A DNA stretch of 64,000 nucleotides, from contig NZ_BAABJJ010000034.1 in the NCBI RefSeq assembly GCF_039543245.1, forward strand, positions 117,752 to 181,751, written 5' to 3'. Below the pieces are notes generated by a model that had not been told where the DNA came from, did not search any database, and worked only from the letters and a program-made list of their open reading frames with translations. Position 1 is the first letter of the stretch. Each line of letters begins with the position of its first letter. The position numbers were made by a program, and so were the translations under genes. This stretch comes from Algibacter_G agarivorans (GTDB taxonomy: Bacteria > Bacteroidota > Bacteroidia > Flavobacteriales > Flavobacteriaceae). Of the stretch, positions 26,302-35,595 are shown piece after piece.

Positions 26302-26372
26302 ATCAAAAATTTTGACAAAATTAATAGATTCATCTTAAGAAATGAGTTCATAAACTAAATCTTATATAATAT

Positions 26373-27632
26373 TTAAAAATATTGTCCAATACCAAACACA
26401 AAACCTTTGGTTGCATTTTCAGAAATCCCGTAACCATAATCAATTCTAAAAATAGCATTATATATTTTTTTATGAATAAAACGCAGACCTAAACCGGGAT
26501 ATACTTTAATGTTATTTTCTTTACTGAAATCGCCAAAATTACCTCCTGGGTTTCGCCATGTACCTGCATCAACAAAAGCATTTCCTTGCAAAACAAACCA
26601 GCCTTTTTCATATAATGTATGGCGGTATTCTGTATTCAAAACTATCACACCCGTACCTCTATCAATGGTGTTTCCAACGCCTCTTATATTCAAATTATTA
26701 TCGACTGAAAAAGGTGCGAATGGGGTTTCATCGTTAGTAGATAACCCTAAACGCAATCTATTGGCCCAATTGCCTTTCTCTCCCACTCGTTTAAAAAGAA
26801 AAAAGTCATTCCATCCTATAAAAAAATCAGGTAACATATCGTTGGTGGAAGTCACATATTGAAAATTAAACTGACTCCTGAAACCTGAAATATATTGATA
26901 AAAATAATCCAATTCATTATACTCATAAATACCTTTTAAAAGCCATTTATGTACATTTAATTCTGGTCTATTATTTATATTTTCACCTTTAAACTTATAA
27001 TCTTCAACAAAGTAATTCACACCTAATTCTAATCTGTTTTTAAAGTTGACTTCATATAAACCTAAAACTTCAAACGACTTATTTCTATATTTATAATTGG
27101 CAGTTTCATCATTAAAAAAAACAGGTTCTTGCGTCGTTAAATCTTGGTGATTTACTGCCAATCCCAGCCTATTTGAAAACAGATATGGCGCTCTAAAATT
27201 TAGAGCATAACTACTATAAATATCTTTTTGATAAAAGCCCCCAAAAGTGATATTTCTCCCTAAAAGATTAAACTCATAAAGTCCTAATCTATATGCAAAC
27301 TCTTCATCATTAGTGGTATAAATATTTGCAGAAGGTATGAGTGTGAAATTCTCTTCTATGTTATAAAACACATTATACTGATTGCCCTCAGAAGGAAATA
27401 CTTGATAGTAAACATGAGATACGGACGGCAAACGTTTTAATCGTAAAATATCTTGTTCAATAGTTATAGAATCTAAAATTGCACCTGACTTTATTTTAGA
27501 AATACTTTTTATAAAGGATGTTTTTAACTTTTTGTTTCCTTGAATTTTTAAATCGTGAACTATAGATTCTTGAGCATAAACACCTGAGACGATAAAATTA
27601 AAAAAGGCAAAAATGAATACTAGTCTTTTCAT
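26373..27632 (-). CDS. Omp85/BamA-type outer-membrane barrel protein with one POTRA
   Basis: A 419-residue outer-membrane protein. The signal peptide is MKRLVFIFAFFNFIVSGVYA. One POTRA-like domain covers residues ~22-95 (LKIQGNKKLKTSFIKSI). A 16-strand-type surface-antigen barrel follows, with the Omp85 hallmark NLNIRGVGNTIDRGTG and a C-terminal GFVFGIGQYF ending in Phe. It is smaller than BamA (which has five POTRAs) and so is probably a specialised translocation or export barrel. Its start overlaps the stop of the lipoprotein gene by 4 bp (ATGA), so the GH-lipoprotein-barrel trio is one operon. Confidence 0.82.
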   Translation of the reverse strand: MKRLVFIFAFFNFIVSGVYAQESIVHDLKIQGNKKLKTSFIKSISKIKSGAILDSITIEQDILRLKRLPSVSHVYYQVFPSEGNQYNVFYNIEENFTLIPSANIYTTNDEEFAYRLGLYEFNLLGRNITFGGFYQKDIYSSYALNFRAPYLFSNRLGLAVNHQDLTTQEPVFFNDETANYKYRNKSFEVLGLYEVNFKNRLELGVNYFVEDYKFKGENINNRPELNVHKWLLKGIYEYNELDYFYQYISGFRSQFNFQYVTSTNDMLPDFFIGWNDFFLFKRVGEKGNWANRLRLGLSTNDETPFAPFSVDNNLNIRGVGNTIDRGTGVIVLNTEYRHTLYEKGWFVLQGNAFVDAGTWRNPGGNFGDFSKENNIKVYPGLGLRFIHKKIYNAIFRIDYGYGISENATKGFVFGIGQYF

Positions 27633-28375
27633 TCAGAAATAAATGGTTTTTGAATTACCCAATTTACCCAATTTACCCAATTTACCCAATTATCTAGACT
27701 TATATCCATTAAAGTAAAATTATAATTTTCATTTAAAATTAAAACCGGAGGTGATTCTGTAGTAACATTTAAAACTACATTACTGGTATTGTAATATTGA
27801 AAACGGTTCTCGTAAGTATAGGTTCCAGACAATAAATTATTGTTTTCATCTGAAAGGACTTGAAAATAAATAGCATTATCGCCAACTGGATTATCTTGCC
27901 ACATAAAATCTGGCATTCCAGATTGCGATTGATTTATTGCGACTTCATTATTCCAAACCGTTGGTTTAGAGATTTGCTTAGACCGAATAGGGTTTGAAAT
28001 TTTAATTTCGCCATCCAATTCAAAAGTAATGATAATCCATTTTTCTTTAGAAGCACGCTGGGTAAACTTACCCAAATAACCATTAAAAAAAGGAGCATTA
28101 TTTAGTAAGACTCTGGTATAATTTGAAAAAGCATTGGCATCGACTTGATGGCCTGAAGTCTCATAATATCGAATATCCGAAGCACCTTTTTCTGGATAAT
28201 AAAATGTTAGGATATTTCCAGAATCTTTATCACTAGCTGCGCAAGCAATAACGGCACCCATTTCGAAAGCTTCTCCTTCCATATAGGTTGCCAAAGTTTG
28301 CACCACATCGTCATGGTCTTTTGAACAAGACATTAAAACAAAAACATACATGATGATATAGGCTATTTTTTTCAT
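27629..28375 (-). CDS. Lipoprotein with NWV tandem repeat at the C-terminus
   Basis: A 248-residue predicted lipoprotein (Cys17 in LMSCSKDHDD). The middle is beta-rich without a recognised family (AIYFQVLSDENNNLL, WIIITFELDGEIKISNP). Close to the C-terminus the tripeptide Asn-Trp-Val occurs four times in a row. This comes from a 9-bp tandem repeat that keeps the frame whatever the copy number. Both ends overlap neighbours by 4 bp, so it is translated between the glycoside hydrolase and the Omp85 protein. The function is unknown; it may be a cargo or partner of the barrel. Confidence 0.8.
   Translation of the reverse strand: MKKIAYIIMYVFVLMSCSKDHDDVVQTLATYMEGEAFEMGAVIACAASDKDSGNILTFYYPEKGASDIRYYETSGHQVDANAFSNYTRVLLNNAPFFNGYLGKFTQRASKEKWIIITFELDGEIKISNPIRSKQISKPTVWNNEVAINQSQSGMPDFMWQDNPVGDNAIYFQVLSDENNNLLSGTYTYENRFQYYNTSNVVLNVTTESPPVLILNENYNFTLMDISLDNWVNWVNWVNWVIQKPFISE
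27652..27687. repeat. 9-bp in-frame tandem repeat (four units)
   Basis: Three exact units of AATTTACCC and one variant (GAATTACCC) lie head to tail inside the lipoprotein gene, encoding (Asn-Trp-Val)4. A change in copy number would add or remove tripeptides without a frameshift, so this is a potential slippage-variable site. Confidence 0.9.
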
Positions 28376-29376
28376 TTAAAACTATACTGTTTTCTTATTA
28401 AAGCCTCTGCAGGTTTGTTTTGCGGTGTAAATCTGGAATTATTTTCCCCACCTGCATTATCATGATTATGGTACCATTTCCAAATAAATCCACCTGCAAA
28501 CCAATCCTCTTTCCAAAATGTTTCAAACAATGCTTGTGTTGTGTTTGCCTGTACTTCAAGATTTACTTGATTCATACTCCTATCACTTTTCCAAGGTTCT
28601 TTTCCGGAATAATCGACACTTCTATAACCAAACTCGGTAAACAAAATAGGTTTATTATGTTTCTTAGATATATTATAAACTATCGCTTTATGAACTTTCA
28701 AACCTTCTAAACATGCGTCTACTGTTGGTGTTTTACTATCACTTACGGGAAAATAGGCATCAACACCAATAAAATTTAGCTTATCCCAAAACGGCGTTCT
28801 TTTAAACTCATCCCAATTTGCTGCATAGGTTAACTTTCCTTTGTACCTAATTTTTATTTCTTCTATTAATGAAAACCAATATGCTGGTCTGTTTTCGATA
28901 AATTTTTCTAGTTCGGTACCAATACAAAATATATCTACTTTCAAATCTTGAGCTAATTTGACATATTCCAAAATGAATTTTGAATAAGAATCTTCTAAAG
29001 TTTTCCAATCTGCCTCATTCTGCATTTCTATAAACCCGGTAAATTGGCCACGCCACACCCAAATTTGGGGTTTTAGCATGATCTTAATATGTTTTTTTCT
29101 TAACTCCTCAATATATTGTTGTGCTCCAGTTTTGGTTTCTCCAAACCACTGTCTATCTGTATTAAAAACTATTTCAGGATGCTCTAAATCCTTTATAAAT
29201 CCAAAAGGCATAATGGCTGCATAATTAGCATTCACTTTTACAACAGGAGTAACATGGCTCTCATTTACAGCTTCCCTAGAAGCAACAAAACTCACACCAT
29301 TAATTTTATTGGTCTGAGCTCTGCATGACTGTATGCTTAAAATTGATAAAAAAATTATGACCTTAAATGGTTTCAT
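28372..29376 (-). CDS. GH113-like glycoside hydrolase lipoprotein
   Basis: A 334-residue lipoprotein (Cys18 in IQSCRAQ) with a TIM-barrel glycoside-hydrolase fold. The acid/base candidate is Glu in DIFCIGTELEKF, and the nucleophile candidate is Glu in PILFTEFGYRS. These are the two strand-4 and strand-7 glutamates of clan GH-A, and the VSFVASRE start and IKIMLKPQIWV segment resemble the GH113 mannanase-like group. It would act on oligosaccharide at the cell surface or in the periplasm. It is first in the operon with the lipoprotein and Omp85 genes (4-bp overlap). Substrate is uncertain. Confidence 0.8.
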   Translation of the reverse strand: MKPFKVIIFLSILSIQSCRAQTNKINGVSFVASREAVNESHVTPVVKVNANYAAIMPFGFIKDLEHPEIVFNTDRQWFGETKTGAQQYIEELRKKHIKIMLKPQIWVWRGQFTGFIEMQNEADWKTLEDSYSKFILEYVKLAQDLKVDIFCIGTELEKFIENRPAYWFSLIEEIKIRYKGKLTYAANWDEFKRTPFWDKLNFIGVDAYFPVSDSKTPTVDACLEGLKVHKAIVYNISKKHNKPILFTEFGYRSVDYSGKEPWKSDRSMNQVNLEVQANTTQALFETFWKEDWFAGGFIWKWYHNHDNAGGENNSRFTPQNKPAEALIRKQYSFK

Positions 29377-29411
29377 AAAACATATTTAAATCTCTAATTT
29401 ACTATTACTGA

Positions 29412-30287
29412 TTAAAACAACGCTCTTAAGCCTATGTTAAAAGATTGTCCTATACCTGAATTTGTACCTCGCACAAAACTACTATAAAGCACTTCTAAGT
29501 TCAATGTTTGATTTAATTGATACTTTCCGCCAAAACCTAAAGCTGTAAAATCTTGTTCAAAATCGCCAAAACGCTTTTGGTGCTGAACAAAACCTAAAAT
29601 AGTAGATTTTTGGCTTGGGAAGTAACTCATAAACACACCTGGCGCCAATACAAATGTTTTATCCGCAAAACTACTATCATCACCAAAATTATATTCTGTA
29701 TTTAATTCTGTAAATAATTGCCAATCTCCACTAGGAAATGTATAATCATAAAAGAATCTGTTTTGAAATGTATAAGCCGTTTGATCTAGGAACACGCCAC
29801 TATCATCAGATTCTTCGCTTATAAGAGGGATATGAAATGCTGTCTGCACGGTAAAATTACTAACATTTTTAAACGGATTAAATTTAATAACTGGTGCTAT
29901 GGAAGTTAAACCAGAACGAGCGGTTTCACTTTCTCCATCAAAAGAAAATACATCTAATGCGTTCCTATCGCCAATAACATTTGATCTAATTTCAAATAAA
30001 AGACCAACATTTAATTTACTTCTCTCAGAAACTCCAGTAAATATATCGAAACTAGAAGTAAAATATGTTTCTCTATCTAAGTCTTTCGTTATATCACCAT
30101 TACTATCTGCACCTTTTGTTTGCGTGTAAAGATTGTTAAACCATTTAATATCCCATTGTCCTTTCTTCAAAAGCTTTGAAGGTGTGTACGTTTGAATATT
30201 ACTTTTTTGTGATGCTTCTGAATCTTCTTGAGAAAACCCATTAAATGTAATGGCTGTAAATACTAGTATTGCGATTATTTTTTTCAT
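29412..30287 (-). CDS. Outer-membrane barrel protein, transporter-like
   Basis: A 291-residue exported protein. The signal peptide is MKKIIAILVFTAITFNGFSQ, followed by alternating beta-strand segments across the whole length (YFTSSFDIFTGVSERSKLNVGLLFE, NRFFYDYTFPSGDWQLFTELN, LNLEVLYSSFVRG) and a C-terminal aromatic-plus-Leu ending (SFNIGLRALF). This is the look of a 10-14-strand outer-membrane barrel often annotated as a transporter. No substrate can be inferred. It lies between the second DUF547 gene and the GH operon. Confidence 0.72.
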   Translation of the reverse strand: MKKIIAILVFTAITFNGFSQEDSEASQKSNIQTYTPSKLLKKGQWDIKWFNNLYTQTKGADSNGDITKDLDRETYFTSSFDIFTGVSERSKLNVGLLFEIRSNVIGDRNALDVFSFDGESETARSGLTSIAPVIKFNPFKNVSNFTVQTAFHIPLISEESDDSGVFLDQTAYTFQNRFFYDYTFPSGDWQLFTELNTEYNFGDDSSFADKTFVLAPGVFMSYFPSQKSTILGFVQHQKRFGDFEQDFTALGFGGKYQLNQTLNLEVLYSSFVRGTNSGIGQSFNIGLRALF

Positions 30288-30390
30288 TGGTGTTAGTTTT
30301 TTTCATTCCCTAGAAAAAGGAAATCTGATTATTATTTTGTTTGGCTCTAAAAGCCTCTTCCCAATAACTATCGAGGCTTGCAGGAATTTG

Positions 30391-31104
30391 TTATTGTTTA
30401 TTTACTTTCCAATCATAAGAAAAGTAGCTTAATTTAAATTTACTGTCTAATTTTTCTATCCTGTATTTATTTATAAAATCTATTTCGCTTTCGCCGTTCA
30501 TTGTAAAATCCTCTTTATACCATTCCATTATCTGAGACGCTTGCACACGTTTCTTTTTAGCATTCACTCTTAAAAAAGAACCATTTAAAGCTATTTTAGT
30601 TTGCTTATCCAACTGAACATTTAAAGTACTCGGTAAATAGGCTTGATTAATTAATGGTGGACAACCAACAGCACCACATACCAACACAAAATGGAAACGG
30701 GCATCTTTAAACTGTCCTCTTAATAATTTATGTTCAATATCATTTAAAGTGATATTTATTCCGCCTAAACTATAAGTCGTTTTATCAAAAAAACCTTTAT
30801 TATCTAATGGTGAATTTGTTGGGTAATTATCGACAATCCCTTTAATTACAGATACATTATAGGCATTAATCCAAAAGGCTTGATAATTATCAGTGTCGTT
30901 TTTTGTAACTAAAATTCCTTCGGCCAATCTTAAAATATCGTTAAGTTCATCTTGATTTTCATGAATCTTTGAATAGGCTACTTTCCCGTTAGACACGTTT
31001 GCCTTAAAAAAAGCATCGGTTTTATTAAAAAAGGCATTCATATCTTGCGAAAAACCTTGAACCGCTAATAAAGCTATAACTAACACTATTAATCGTTTTT
31101 TCAT
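30391..31104 (-). CDS. DUF547 protein, exported
   Basis: A 237-residue protein with a cleavable signal peptide (MKKRLIVLVIALLAVQGFS) and one DUF547 domain: YQAFWINAYNVSVIKGIV, INLNDIEHKLLR-type spacing, and FVLVCGAVGCPPL with the paired Cys residues. It is a paralogue of the DUF547 lipoprotein at 23872 but lacks the long linker and the lipid anchor. It is divergent from the FAD oxidoreductase gene, with a 209-bp shared upstream region. The biochemical role is unknown. Confidence 0.85.
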   Translation of the reverse strand: MKKRLIVLVIALLAVQGFSQDMNAFFNKTDAFFKANVSNGKVAYSKIHENQDELNDILRLAEGILVTKNDTDNYQAFWINAYNVSVIKGIVDNYPTNSPLDNKGFFDKTTYSLGGINITLNDIEHKLLRGQFKDARFHFVLVCGAVGCPPLINQAYLPSTLNVQLDKQTKIALNGSFLRVNAKKKRVQASQIMEWYKEDFTMNGESEIDFINKYRIEKLDSKFKLSYFSYDWKVNKQ

Positions 31105-31313
31105 GTTTTATAAATTTTATACTTTGCAAAGTAACTGCACTTAAGTCGAACAAAGTGTTAGGTAACTTACATCTCTAAAAAAAGATTTTCAGTGTCTTAG
31201 CAAAGTTGAGAACCTTACGTTTAAAATTCAATTTAAACTCATTCTAAATTAACAAACTCATGATAAGTTATTATCTTTAACTTCGACCTACTTCAACATA
31301 ACAACAAATATTT

Positions 31314-32615
31314 ATGCAAGATCACATCGTTATTATAGGAAATGGAATTTCTGGCGTAACCGCTGCCAGACATATTCGAAAATTATCTGATAAGAAAATC
31401 ACCATCGTTTCTGCAGAAACCGATTATTTCTTTTCTCGTACTGCTCTTATGTATGTGTATATGGGTCACATGAAATTTGAGCACACAAAACCTTATGAAA
31501 ATTGGTTTTGGAAGAAAAACAGCATTGATCTTAAAAAAGGATATGTAAAGTCTGTTGAAACAAAAAACAAAACACTTCATTTTACCGAAGGAGATACTTT
31601 AAAATACGATAAACTCATCATTGCAACTGGTAGTAAACCAAACAAATTTGGATGGCCAGGACAAGATTCAGAAGGTGTTATGGGCATGTACCACAAACAA
31701 GATTTAGAAAACCTTGAAAAGTATGCTCCAAATAATAAAGTATGTAAAAGAGCCGTGATTGTTGGTGGCGGTTTAATTGGTATTGAACTTGCTGAAATGT
31801 TAATTTCTCGAAATATCGCTGTTACGTTTTTAGTAAGAGAAGATAGTTTTTGGAACGGTGTTTTACCTGAAGGCGAAAGCGAAATGATTAATAGACACAT
31901 AAAAAACCATCATATCGATTTACGATTAGGTAATAATCTAAAAGAAATAGTTTCCGATGAAAACGGTAAAGTAAAGTCTATAATTATTCAAGAAACAGGA
32001 GAAGAAATTGCTTGCGATGTGGTTGGGTTAACTGCAGGCGTGTCTCCAAATATCAATTTTATAAAAGATTCAGACATTGAAACTGGCCGTGGTGTAAAAG
32101 TAAATCGTTATTTAGAAACCAACATTCCTGATATATATGCTATTGGCGATTGTGCAGAACAACACGAAGGCATAAATGGACGCAGACCCATTGAAGCCGT
32201 TTGGTATACAGGCAGAATGATGGGAGAAACTTTAGCACAAACCATTTGCGGAAATAGAATACAATACAAACCTGGACATTGGTTTAACTCGGCTAAATTT
32301 TTAGATATTGAATACCAAACATATGGATGGGTATTTTCTAAACCTCGAGAACATGAAGCACATTTCCATTGGAAACATGAGGATGACACGAAATGCATTA
32401 CCGTTTGTTATAATAAAAACACCAACGAATTTCTAGGAATTAACACCTTTGGAATTCGCATGCGTCATGAGATATATGATGCGTGGCTTACCGAAAAACG
32501 AGATGTGGATTATGTTATGAATCATCTACCTAATGCTAATTTCGACCCAGAATTTTACAGTCATTATGAAGCTGATATTCTTTCAGCCTACAACAGACAA
32601 CCACAAACCGTATAA
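31314..32615 (+). CDS. FAD-dependent NAD(P)H oxidoreductase
   Basis: A 433-residue pyridine-nucleotide-disulphide-type flavoprotein. The FAD site is IIGNGISGVTAARHIRKL at residues 6-23. The NAD(P) site is VIVGGGLIGIELAEML in the middle, and the second FAD motif is DIYAIGDCAE. The last ~110 residues form an extra domain. It ends 2 bp before a membrane 4Fe-4S protein, so the pair probably forms an electron-transfer unit between NAD(P)H and the membrane. Such a pair recurs with arsenosugar genes; the electron acceptor is unknown. Confidence 0.87.
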   Translation: MQDHIVIIGNGISGVTAARHIRKLSDKKITIVSAETDYFFSRTALMYVYMGHMKFEHTKPYENWFWKKNSIDLKKGYVKSVETKNKTLHFTEGDTLKYDKLIIATGSKPNKFGWPGQDSEGVMGMYHKQDLENLEKYAPNNKVCKRAVIVGGGLIGIELAEMLISRNIAVTFLVREDSFWNGVLPEGESEMINRHIKNHHIDLRLGNNLKEIVSDENGKVKSIIIQETGEEIACDVVGLTAGVSPNINFIKDSDIETGRGVKVNRYLETNIPDIYAIGDCAEQHEGINGRRPIEAVWYTGRMMGETLAQTICGNRIQYKPGHWFNSAKFLDIEYQTYGWVFSKPREHEAHFHWKHEDDTKCITVCYNKNTNEFLGINTFGIRMRHEIYDAWLTEKRDVDYVMNHLPNANFDPEFYSHYEADILSAYNRQPQTV

Positions 32616-32617
32616 TT

Positions 32618-34207
32618 ATGAGCAATAAAATAAACCATAGCATGTCTTTAGCAAAACCAGATGCTGTAGATATTTCAAATAAACAAAAAGTAGCATTGGC
32701 AATAGGAATTGTTGGATTATTCATTTTAACGCTCTCACTTTTTAATACTGATTTTCCAAACAAAGAGCTCTTTTTAACGTTAGCATTAGGACTAATTTCT
32801 GTTGGAGTTATTGTGTATTCTAGAGAAGCCTATTTAACTAAGCTAGAAGGTATAAAGAATGATGGCGTTTGGTTTAAATCCATTTCATCAAGAGGTATTT
32901 GGGGTTGGATAGTGGGTATTATATTGACCTCCTTTTACATTGTACTTTACTTTTTCCCAAAATATTTAGGATTAGGCACTAATGGTACTGAAAACTCAGG
33001 ATTAATAGGCCTATTCGACCCTTTGAGTCGATTATTAAGTGGAAGAACAGCAAGCCAATGGTTTGTTTACGGAACACTTTACACCGTTGCCATTTTAGCC
33101 TTTGGTTATAAATTCATATTAAAATACAGACATAACCGCTACCAACAAATACGTACCGTTTCAGTCATGTTTTTTCAATTAGGATTCGCCTTTTTGATTC
33201 CCGAATTCATGTATGTTATGAATAATAACTTGCCATACTACGATTTAAAATCCATGTGGCCCCTTAACTACTATATTTTTGATGAGTGGTCTATAAATGG
33301 TTTTCTTTCTAGCGGTAATATTGGCTTAGCCTTTCTACTTTTTGGTATTATTACAATCTTTGTGATTTCACCTATTTTAACTTATAAATTCGGGAAACGC
33401 TGGTATTGTTCTTGGGTTTGTGGCTGCGGAGGATTAGCAGAAACTGCAGGAGATTCGTTTAGACAATTATCCTCTAAAAAAATGTCTGCTTGGAAATTAG
33501 AACGCTGGTTAATCCATACCGTTTTAGTCTTTTCTATAGTCATGACAACAGCCATGGTTTACACCTATTTAGGTTATAACAAAAATGATTTCTGGCTAAC
33601 CAGAGGTGTGTTCATCGCTTTAGTTATTGGCTTCTTAACTTTAGTTTTTGCCAGTGTTATGTTTTTTAAAAGCAAAGAATTTGGTAAAGATGCTAAATAT
33701 GGTGCTATTGGTTTCTTTGTGGTTATTGCTGCATTATTAATCTTGCATTTTACTGGAACTACGGAACATGTTTTTTATGTTAAAGGCGGCGTGTTAAGAT
33801 CGGCTTACGGGCTTTATATTGGCTCCATATTTTCAGGCGTTATTGGCACAGGTTTTTACCCTATTTTAGGAAATAGATCTTGGTGCCGTTTTGGATGTCC
33901 TATGGCAGCTATTCTAGGATTCCAACAACGTTTATTTTCAAAATTTAGAATTACCACTAATGGCGGACAATGTATTTCTTGTGGCAATTGCTCTAACAGT
34001 TGCGAAATGGGAATTGATGTTAGACACTATGCACAAAAAGGAGAAAACATTGTACGTTCTAGTTGTGTAGGCTGTGGCATTTGCGCAGCTGTTTGCCCAA
34101 GAGGGGTTTTAAAACTAGAAAATGATACTATGGAAGGCCGAATCAATCCAACAGAAATCTTGTTAGGAAACGATGTAGATTTAATGAATTTAGTGAATAA
34201 GAAGTAA
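32618..34207 (+). CDS. Polytopic 4Fe-4S membrane protein (NapH/CcoG-like)
   Basis: A 529-residue inner-membrane iron-sulfur protein. About nine hydrophobic helices carry Cys motifs: WYCSWVCGCGG after helix 6, then RFGCPMAAILGF, as in NapH/CcoG. Two ferredoxin-type clusters are near the C-terminus (CISCGNCSNSCEMG and CVGCGICAAVCPRGVL, each CX2CX2CX3C). It probably shuttles electrons from the FAD oxidoreductase encoded 2 bp upstream to a periplasmic or membrane acceptor. It closes the arsenosugar-associated region. Confidence 0.87.
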   Translation: MSNKINHSMSLAKPDAVDISNKQKVALAIGIVGLFILTLSLFNTDFPNKELFLTLALGLISVGVIVYSREAYLTKLEGIKNDGVWFKSISSRGIWGWIVGIILTSFYIVLYFFPKYLGLGTNGTENSGLIGLFDPLSRLLSGRTASQWFVYGTLYTVAILAFGYKFILKYRHNRYQQIRTVSVMFFQLGFAFLIPEFMYVMNNNLPYYDLKSMWPLNYYIFDEWSINGFLSSGNIGLAFLLFGIITIFVISPILTYKFGKRWYCSWVCGCGGLAETAGDSFRQLSSKKMSAWKLERWLIHTVLVFSIVMTTAMVYTYLGYNKNDFWLTRGVFIALVIGFLTLVFASVMFFKSKEFGKDAKYGAIGFFVVIAALLILHFTGTTEHVFYVKGGVLRSAYGLYIGSIFSGVIGTGFYPILGNRSWCRFGCPMAAILGFQQRLFSKFRITTNGGQCISCGNCSNSCEMGIDVRHYAQKGENIVRSSCVGCGICAAVCPRGVLKLENDTMEGRINPTEILLGNDVDLMNLVNKK

Positions 34208-34433
34208 GTTGACAGTATTCAGTCTTAGTTGGTAGTCACAGTTTTCAGTTGAGCATTATTGTGGAGTTATAACACAAAGTCGCTCAGAGAACCACTGAGA
34301 CACGCAGAGAATTTTCAATTAAACGACAAACACTTGTTATGATTATGATAAACGAATATGAAACGCTCTAGGACCTCTCCTGGTATCTTTGTGAAACATC
34401 AGTGAATCTCTGTAAAATAGACAAACACGTAAA
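34208..34433. repeat. Degenerate interspersed-repeat DNA
   Basis: The spacer holds two low-complexity families. The first is CAGTCTTAGTTGGTAGTCAC (near 34218) with a relative CAGTTTTCAGTTGAG. The second consists of pieces built on GAACCACTGAGACACGCAGA and TGTGAAACATCAGTGAATCT. Both resemble degraded repeats that I recall from other flavobacterial intergenic regions. No ORF or promoter was recognised except just before 34434. Confidence 0.5.
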
Positions 34434-34906
34434 ATGAAAAACTTAATTTTTATAATAATATTATTAATTATACTGTTTCCGCAGAAAAGAAATACCAAAA
34501 AAAGTTCCATAAAAACGGTAATATCAAATCCGAAGGCTGGATAGAAAACAATCAGAAAATAGAATTTTGGAAATTCTATCATGAAAACGGAAACCTTAAA
34601 AAAGAAGGACACTTTTCAGCAAATAAAGAAACTAAATACTGGAAGTTTTATACAATCAACGGCAACATAGAAAAAGAAGGTCATTTTCAAAATGGCAAGA
34701 AAAATGATTGGTGGTTGTTTTATGACGCTATGGAAAAAGTAAACCATAAATGCCAACTTAAAGACAATCGAAAAAACGGGTATTGCCTCATGTATAAAAA
34801 CGGAACATTAGTTTCAGCTTCAAAATACAAAGCAGGTAAAAAATTAAAAGAATGGAGTACCTTTGCATCCTTTAAAAGAGAAAATAAACTCAGCGACCTT
34901 AAATGA
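34434..34906 (+). pseudogene. MORN/YwqK-like protein gene, frameshifted in the signal peptide
   Basis: The ATG reads MKNLIFIIILLIIL, a clear signal-peptide start, but that frame stops at a TAG near 34548. The frame displaced by +2 (from about 34475) stays open to 34906 and encodes VSAEKKYQKKFHKNGNIK followed by four MORN-like units (FWKFYHENGNLKKEG, YWKFYTINGNIEKEG, WWLFYDAMEK). One missing base near 34471-34474 explains both and would restore a signal peptide with a VSA-E cleavage site. The stop overlaps the next gene (ATGA). It is a recent pseudogene, a phase-variable gene or an assembly error. Confidence 0.75.
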
Positions 34907-35595
34907 CCAAAATTAAAGTCATCATTCCAGCTTTTAACGAAGCCGATTCTATAACACATGTTATTAATGATATTCCCGATAGTGTTAATGAAATTATTGT
35001 TGTTAGCAATAATTCTACTGATGATACCGAAATCAACGCTAAAAGAGCTGGAGCAACAGTACTAATAGAAACAAATAAAGGTTACGGATACGCATGCTTA
35101 AAGGGGATGCAGCATATCGCAAATCAAACAGAAAAACCAGATATTGTTGTATTTCTTGATGGCGATTATAGCGATTACCCAGAAGAACTAACAAAAATTG
35201 TAGCACCTATAATTAATGATAATGTAGATTTTGTAATTGGCTCGCGTGTTAAACGACTTAGAGAACATGGCTCTATGACATTCCCGCAAATATTCGGCAA
35301 TTGGTTAGCAACCATCTTAATGAAACTGTTTTTTCAAGCTAAGTTTACAGACTTAGGCCCATTTAGAGCAATTAAATACAAAAAGCTGTTAGCGCTCAGT
35401 ATGGAAGACAAAACCTATGGTTGGACCGTAGAAATGCAATTAAAAGTACTAAAACAAAAACTCACATATATCGAAATACCAGTAAACTATAGAAATAGAA
35501 TTGGCATTTCAAAAGTGTCTGGTACGTTAAAAGGTGCTATATTTGCAGGCATAAAAATATTAGGTTGGATTTTCAAATACAGTCTTAAAAAATGA
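34903..35595 (+). CDS. Family 2 glycosyltransferase (DPM1/UgtP-like)
   Basis: A 230-residue GT2 enzyme with GT-A fold. The nucleotide-binding start is KVIIPAFNEADSITHVI, followed by IIVVSNNSTDDT and ETNKGYGYACLKGM. The metal-binding DxD segment is FLDGDYSDYPEE, and the acceptor region is TDLGPFRAI. It lacks strong membrane helices apart from an amphipathic end. It overlaps both neighbours by 4 bp and so is co-translated with the MORN-like gene and the larger glycosyltransferase. Lipid-linked sugar transfer is likely; donor and acceptor are unknown. Confidence 0.87.
   Translation: MTKIKVIIPAFNEADSITHVINDIPDSVNEIIVVSNNSTDDTEINAKRAGATVLIETNKGYGYACLKGMQHIANQTEKPDIVVFLDGDYSDYPEELTKIVAPIINDNVDFVIGSRVKRLREHGSMTFPQIFGNWLATILMKLFFQAKFTDLGPFRAIKYKKLLALSMEDKTYGWTVEMQLKVLKQKLTYIEIPVNYRNRIGISKVSGTLKGAIFAGIKILGWIFKYSLKK

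Noticed and set aside
27652..27687. CRISPR-like short repeats
   Set aside because: Units are 9 bp, contiguous, without spacers and in a coding frame. No cas genes are present. No CRISPR array was seen anywhere in the window.
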